A stretch of DNA of 37,607 nucleotides from JBBDYH01 sp040901795 (GTDB lineage: Bacteria; Planctomycetota; Planctomycetia; Pirellulales; JALHPA01), in the NCBI GenBank assembly GCA_040901795.1, contig JBBDYH010000044.1, positions 1 through 37,607 of the forward strand, written 5' to 3'. Made by a program: the position numbers and the translations under genes. Shown one piece after another: positions 33,224 through 37,607 of the stretch (positions are counted from its first letter, which is position 1; each line of letters begins with the position of its first letter). The notes beneath the pieces were generated by a model. The model searched no databases. It had not been told where the DNA came from and saw nothing but the letters and a program-made list of their open reading frames with translations.

Positions 33224-34793
33224 ATGAAACGCTGTTCACTGGTTGCGCTGGCGTTGTTGCTCTTTGCGGTGTTTTCGACGACGGCACTGGCCGGAAATCG
33301 CGAAATCAGGTTTTATCTGAGCGAGGCCTTTGCCGTCCCCGACGGATTCCGTGGAACAATGGACAGAACCGAGCTCAGCAATCGGCTGACCGCGTACGTC
33401 AGCCGCATGAACGCCATTTTTCAGAAGAATACGAGTGTGACTCTGGTGTATACGCCGGCCAACCACCTTTGTCCCTCAGGCGGAAGCGCTTAATCCAGAG
33501 CCCGCTGGCAGCGGCGACTATCCGCCGAATACCCACTTTGGGGTGTGGATCTCCAAGACCGACCCGGACCCAGGCGGCAGCACGGCTGCACCTCGCACCG
33601 CCAATGACGAGAAGTCAATGACGATAGTTGATTGGCCGGGCATTCTGACGCTGGACGATCAGACTGGCGGCGAAACTGGGACTTATGCTAGCCAACTCGC
33701 TACGATCATGCACGAGTTTGCGCATCTCTATGGGGCCGGAGAGTATCGCGTCCTTCGGGTCCTGGACGACCAGACCGGCACACTGCCAAACGTCACCGAG
33801 GGCAGGGTCAACGAGCCGCAGAACAATCCGGGCACTTGGTGGAAATCACATACGCTTGTCGAGAGCGATCCACTATTCAATCTGGTGGATACGTCATCGG
33901 TCGCCGCATTCCAGGCGCAAGCCAAGTATTCCGATCTCACGGCGAAGTTGATAAACGATAATGAAGATGGTACCGTGCCGGCGTGGAGCCTGTTAACTGG
34001 CGATTATCACCTGGTACTACCGGAGACCAATTTTACCGTGGCGGTCACTAGCGGCGGCGCGCCGGTCAGCGGCGCGACGGTGAAGCTGTACCGGATCACA
34101 GCCCCTCCCTACCAAGTGCCGGCCAACCGTTCGCCTGCCGACCAGAGCCAGGTGACGAACGCCGCAGGAGAGGTGCCGCTCCACTGGCCCTGCGCACCGC
34201 CAGAGCAATGCGACCCCCACTCCGGCAACAACAACGAGATACTGCTGGAGGTTACCGCCGTCGGCTTCTTTAAGGCGAAGCGTTGGTTGACGGTCTACGA
34301 CGTCCAGGCGGGCCAGCATGTCACTGGCGGTGGGGTTGCTGGCACCTTCCGCCTCCCCGCCATGAAGTTCACAATCGAGTTGCTTGGAATTACGGACAAC
34401 CCCACCTCGACCCTGGGTTGGAGTTTATATTCCGACGCCGCGGCCTACGGCGGCAATTACTTGCGGAACACGTCGAGCGAAAACAATCCAGTGACCTTCA
34501 ACCATCCCCTGCCGAGCGATTCGCAGACTCGAAGTTTCCGAGTGCTGGCTACCTGGCCGGTGCTGTCTGGCAACTCCTCGTCGGTGCCGCACACCGTCCG
34601 GGCAGGCAGCAACACGCTGGCCACCTTCTACGCCAACCAGACAGTGGCGCCCAACAGCTACCAGGATGAGACGGGGCGCTGGTGGCAAGAGCTGGGCGTG
34701 ATCCACAACCCGCCGTCGTCGGGTGTTTATACTTACGTGAGTGGCGTTCCTTACGCCGTCTCGGACGCGATGCGGTTCATCGACGCGGAGTAA
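33224..34793 (+). pseudogene. Frameshifted secreted HExxH metallopeptidase-like gene (family A, copy 1)
   Basis: The first frame (33224 to a stop at 33491-33493) encodes a signal peptide MKRCSLVALALLLFAVFSTTALA-GN and homology to family A2 up to TLVYTPAN. From about 33465 the homology continues in another frame (TTFVPQAEALNPEPAGSGDY, then PPNTHFGVWISK), and runs to 34793. One extra base or two missing bases near 33463 (GCCAACCACC) would restore one gene of about 520 codons. HEFAHLYGAGE (33711-33743) reads as HExxHxxGxxE. An Ig-like domain follows (NFTVAVTSGGAPVSGATVKL), then a C-terminal domain of about 140 residues absent from A2. It may be dead, a sequencing error, or frameshift-expressed; the sequence alone does not decide. 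Confidence 0.85.
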
Positions 34794-34855
34794 TGCTTGC
34801 CTTGGGGCTGGCGGCGGTTAATCTGGGCATGGACGGATTTGCTTAGGAGCTAACC

Positions 34856-35953
34856 ATGACCAGATTGACATTCACGATTCTGTGGCTGTTTTCGGGAATC
34901 GCCGTAGCCGCCGAGCCGTCGTTTACGCCGCTGCCGGACCTGCCGGGCGGAGCGGTGGGCACTTTCGTGACCGCCCTGTCGGCCAATGGTGAAGTGGCCG
35001 TGGGCTTCAGTTCGGGCGCCACGGATCTTGGCGACCCGTTGAACTACCCGTTTCGCTGGACGCGCGACGGCGGCATGGTGGCCCTGTCGCAACTCCAGGG
35101 GAGCTCCAGTGGCGTATCAGCGGACGGCTCGGTGGTAGTTGGGAGAGTGAGTGTGCCCGGTAAGCCTAATCCGTCTGGCGCTTTTCGTTGGACTGCCGGC
35201 ACTGGCATCGTCACGCTCGAAGGAGTAACTAAGACAGGCTCGGACGCCGCCTATAGCGTCTCGGACGACGGTAGATTTGTCGCTGGCACAAGCTCCAGTG
35301 GTCCTCTAAGTGAAAGTCGAGCGGTGCGCTGGGTGGATGGCGGATCGCCGATGGAGCTGGGCGCCGAGACAACACTCGCGGTCTTTGTTTCGGCGGACGG
35401 GACGGTGGCGGCGGGGACCAGAACCGATGGTCCGATATTCGACGCTTTCCGCTGGACTGCCGCTGAAGGTGCGGTTTCGTTGGAGGGGTTGCCTGGGCGG
35501 CCGGGCGGACCTTTAGTAAGGGACATGACGCCGGACGGGCGCGTGATTGTGGGAAATCACGGTGGCGGGTTTGTCTGGACGCCTGAAAAGGGGATGCTTG
35601 AGATCGCTGGTTTCTCGCCATATGCTGTGTCTGACAACGGCCTTGTGATGGCAGGAATTGGCGGGGGACGGACTTCAATCTGGACTGAAGCAACCGGCGC
35701 CCTTGAGCTGCAGCCGTTTCTCACCGGCTTGGGGCTGGACTTAACTGGCTGGAGACTAACGGAAATTCAAGCCATCTCCGGCGACGGAACAACCATCGCT
35801 GGCCATGGCATTCCGCCCGATCCGTCAATGTCCGGCGCCTGGGTGGCGACTATCCCTGAGCCGTCCACTTGGCTGCTGGGGGGAATAGCCCTTTCGGCCG
35901 CCCCGATTGGTGTTCTGTTGCGGCGCCGAAGAGCGCTGATGGGTCGAAGCTAG
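34856..35953 (+). CDS. HAF-repeat protein with PEP-CTERM anchor (family B, copy 2)
   Basis: TAGGAG six bases before ATG 34856 supports the start of this 365-residue protein. A signal peptide (MTRLTFTILWLFSGIAVAA-EP) leads to EPSFTPLPDLPGGAVGTFVT and HAF-type repeats (GVSADGSVVVG, SVSDDGRFVAG, FVSADGTVAAG, MTPDGRVIVG, VSDNGLVMAG) spaced as in copy 1. It ends with IPEPSTWLLGGIALSAAPIG and LLRRRRA, an exosortase-type anchor. Copies 1 and 2 agree in most residues but differ in loops, for example the LPGRPGGPLVRDM insert, so the duplication is not recent. Confidence 0.94.
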   Translation: MTRLTFTILWLFSGIAVAAEPSFTPLPDLPGGAVGTFVTALSANGEVAVGFSSGATDLGDPLNYPFRWTRDGGMVALSQLQGSSSGVSADGSVVVGRVSVPGKPNPSGAFRWTAGTGIVTLEGVTKTGSDAAYSVSDDGRFVAGTSSSGPLSESRAVRWVDGGSPMELGAETTLAVFVSADGTVAAGTRTDGPIFDAFRWTAAEGAVSLEGLPGRPGGPLVRDMTPDGRVIVGNHGGGFVWTPEKGMLEIAGFSPYAVSDNGLVMAGIGGGRTSIWTEATGALELQPFLTGLGLDLTGWRLTEIQAISGDGTTIAGHGIPPDPSMSGAWVATIPEPSTWLLGGIALSAAPIGVLLRRRRALMGRS

Positions 35954-35979
35954 CGTCGACGGTCTACGTTTGCCATTCG

Positions 35980-36234
35980 TCATTTCCACCGCCTGGCGTA
36001 CTGCTGCTTCATAAACGCTAACCCATCGCGGGCGAGCTGCTCTTCGCTTTGGAACATCCGCCGCCAGATCTTGGTGGCGGCGGCAATCTCGGGCAGGGCG
36101 AGCCCGAAGGCTTCGATCATCAGCCACCCGTCGTAGTTCACCTCGCGTAGAGCGTCGAAGTTCTCGTCCCAGCGGATCAGCCGCGCGGCCATTCGCTGTC
36201 TGGCGGAATCGTCGCTGGCGGTCACTTGGCTCAT
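35980..36234 (-). pseudogene. Chimeric remnant: EamA-like 5' end fused to sugar epimerase C-terminus
   Basis: The 84-codon frame starts MSQVTASDDSARQRMAARLI, closely matching the first 20 residues of the EamA transporter (MNHLPASDEAAKQRVLARLA), including sequence outside the coding region (CATCATCGCCCG). The remainder, WDENFDALREVNYDGWLMIE followed by AFGLALPEIAAATKIWRRMF and EEQLARDGLAFMKQQ, is the C-terminal tail of a tagatose-3-epimerase-like sugar isomerase, which is normally about 260-290 residues long. Only the last quarter is present. It is best read as a recombination scar, not a functional gene. Confidence 0.7.
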
Positions 36235-36284
36235 GGCCGCCCATCATCGCCCGGCGGAGTGCCTGATGCCAAGCGTGGCTGGCG

Positions 36285-36311
36285 TGGCACTGCTCGCGGC
36301 GAGCAGTGCCA
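36285..36311. repeat. Perfect 13-bp hairpin (TGGCACTGCTCGC)
   Basis: TGGCACTGCTCGC (36285-36297) and GCGAGCAGTGCCA (36299-36311) are exact complements around a single base. It lies between the chimeric remnant and the third family A gene. Confidence 0.85.
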
Positions 36312-36451
36312 CAATGAGCAATCAGGGATCGACCTGCTAACAACTCGTCGCCTCCGGGGGAGGCAGCGAAGCGAACTTGACGACGTGCTCGGCATCGCGC
36401 AGACTTAGGGCTAGGCGTTCGGGAGACATTTGTCCAAGGAGGTATGCATTT

Positions 36452-37588
36452 ATGAAACGCTGCTCACTGGTTGTGCAGGCGCTGTTGTTGTTTGCGGTGT
36501 TGTCGACGACGGTATTGGCCGGCAACCGCGAACTGAAGTTTTATGTCAGCCAGGACTTTATCTCGAACAATCCAACATTCCGCGAAGCGGACGAGACCAC
36601 GTTGCGCAACAGGCTCGCCACGTATGTTGACGACATGAACTATGTCTTGGCGAAAACAACGCAGTTGCAGTTTACATATAACCCCGAGTCGACGCAGTTC
36701 ATCCTGCAATCGCAAGCGGATGACTTCCTTTACCAAGGAAACACGGACCCTGTTCCTCAAAATCACCACTTTGCCGCTTATGTGTACAAGGTTGTGGGTG
36801 AGCGAAGTCAGGGCGGCTTTGCCAGCCGGCATCTTGAGAACGAGTTTGCCGCAGTGTATATGGGTTGGCCGGCGATCTATATGCCGAGCGACCGTCAGAA
36901 TAGTGCCTCCGTGCCCGACGAGCCATTTGTGATGATTAAGACCGACTACGTGCATCAGATAAACACGATCCTGCATGAAATAGGTCACAATCATGGCATC
37001 GGCCGAGGCGAGTATTGGCAAACTGTGGAACTCCGTGATTTCACGGGGACCGCCCCAGACGCAACAGAGCTTAATGCTCCGAGCAATAAGCCGTATTGGG
37101 GAGCCAGGCAGCAGGCCAAGTTTGATCCGATGGTGGGTTATTGGCAAGCGCAGGATATAGACGACTACAAGCAGCAAGCGGCATTCTGTAAATTGTCGTC
37201 CCATATCATCGACCAACATATTCTCGGCCAGATTCCCCTGAGCTCGATGTACATCTTTTATCCCCAAGTCCCGCAGAACCAGTCGGTTGCCGTGAAAGTT
37301 GTTCAGGGTGGTCAACCGGTTAACGGGGCCGTGGTTGAGATGTATAGGATGACAAACGGCCCCAACGGCGAAGGGGTCTACGCGCCGCCATATGAAACAG
37401 AGACGACTGGTAGTACCGGAATCGTTTATTTTGACTGGCCGTGTCACCCCACCGCCGGCTGTTCGCCTCATACCGGCCCGAATATCGCGCTCATGTTCCG
37501 CGTCTCCACCAAGAAGGCGTGGGTGACGACCTTCGATTTGCACGCTTACCTCCCAGGGCCAGCGCTCACTAAATTGTTTGTCCGGTGA
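36452..37588 (+). CDS. Secreted HExxH metallopeptidase-like protein (family A, intact copy)
   Basis: AAGGAGG about ten bases before ATG 36452 fixes the start of a 378-residue protein. The signal peptide is MKRCSLVVQALLLFAVLSTT with cleavage near VLA-GN. HEIGHNHGIGRGE (175-187) is a zinc-peptidase motif (HExxHxxG), so Glu176 would be catalytic and His175 and His179 metal ligands. The usual third ligand of metzincins (His or Asp three after the Gly) is Arg185 here, with Glu187 close by. A second domain starts near 275 (SVAVKVVQGGQPVNGAVVEM, then YFDWPCHPTAGC), an Ig-like fold. No PEP-CTERM anchor is present. The function is unknown; the protein family is not one I can name. The neighbours are family B proteins and decayed paralogues. 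Confidence 0.85.
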   Translation: MKRCSLVVQALLLFAVLSTTVLAGNRELKFYVSQDFISNNPTFREADETTLRNRLATYVDDMNYVLAKTTQLQFTYNPESTQFILQSQADDFLYQGNTDPVPQNHHFAAYVYKVVGERSQGGFASRHLENEFAAVYMGWPAIYMPSDRQNSASVPDEPFVMIKTDYVHQINTILHEIGHNHGIGRGEYWQTVELRDFTGTAPDATELNAPSNKPYWGARQQAKFDPMVGYWQAQDIDDYKQQAAFCKLSSHIIDQHILGQIPLSSMYIFYPQVPQNQSVAVKVVQGGQPVNGAVVEMYRMTNGPNGEGVYAPPYETETTGSTGIVYFDWPCHPTAGCSPHTGPNIALMFRVSTKKAWVTTFDLHAYLPGPALTKLFVR

Positions 37589-37607
37589 GAGTTTCAATCA
37601 GGAAATC

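Noticed and set aside
31775..37607. Transposon as the cause of the duplicated locus
   Set aside because: No transposase, terminal inverted repeats or target-site duplication was seen; unequal recombination is the simpler reading.

Overview
The window is GC-rich chromosomal DNA that reads as a planctomycete, most likely of the Pirellulales type. The evidence is two DUF1559 proteins with pilin-like N-termini, three PEP-CTERM proteins, a formylglycine-type sulfatase, several ECF-like sigma factors (one with an overlapping membrane anti-sigma candidate), and a translation factor G of the spirochaete/planctomycete/mitochondrial type. Short palindromic repeats are spread between the genes. No rRNA, tRNA, CRISPR array, transposase or phage gene was recognised. 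The taxonomic call is inference from gene content.

Layout. 1-1974: the end of a probable glycan or secondary-metabolite modification cluster (carbamoyltransferase cut by the window edge, FkbM methyltransferase). 2530-4382: DUF1559 protein and a membrane-anchored unknown. 4512-9592: flavin-dependent halogenase-like protein, PEP-CTERM protein, folC and a sugar-phosphate isomerase/epimerase. 9742-11478: motA and motB as an isolated stator pair. 11970-13598: membrane protein and a UdgX-type uracil-DNA glycosylase. 13873-19416: peptide ABC importer operon (lipoprotein, two permeases, one ATPase). 19875-21977: fusA. 22107-23551: ECF sigma factor with its putative anti-sigma factor. 24251-28344: DUF1559 protein, sulfatase and a propeller-like secreted protein. 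28595-31774: DUF423 protein, second ECF-like sigma factor, two small genes and an EamA transporter. 31975-37588: a duplicated secreted-protein locus.

The last 5.6 kb is the most unusual part. Two unrelated secreted families alternate. Family A is an HExxH zinc-peptidase-like protein followed by an Ig-like domain. Family B is a HAF-repeat PEP-CTERM protein. The order is: A remnant (signal peptide only), B1, A1 (broken by one frameshift), B2, A2 (intact). A piece resembling the 5' end of the EamA gene recurs in front of A2, fused to the tail of a sugar epimerase. This fits repeated tandem duplication with later deletion and decay. The two A proteins differ at the third metal-ligand position of a metzincin-like motif, and both have Glu near where His or Asp is usual.

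A second theme is the palindromic repeat families. Several copies lie exactly at gene ends. Three genes (folC, the first peptide permease, the halogenase-like gene) take their stop codons from inside a repeat. Some copies lie inside operons (motA/motB, permease/permease, permease/ATPase), and others sit between convergent genes where they could act as bidirectional terminators.
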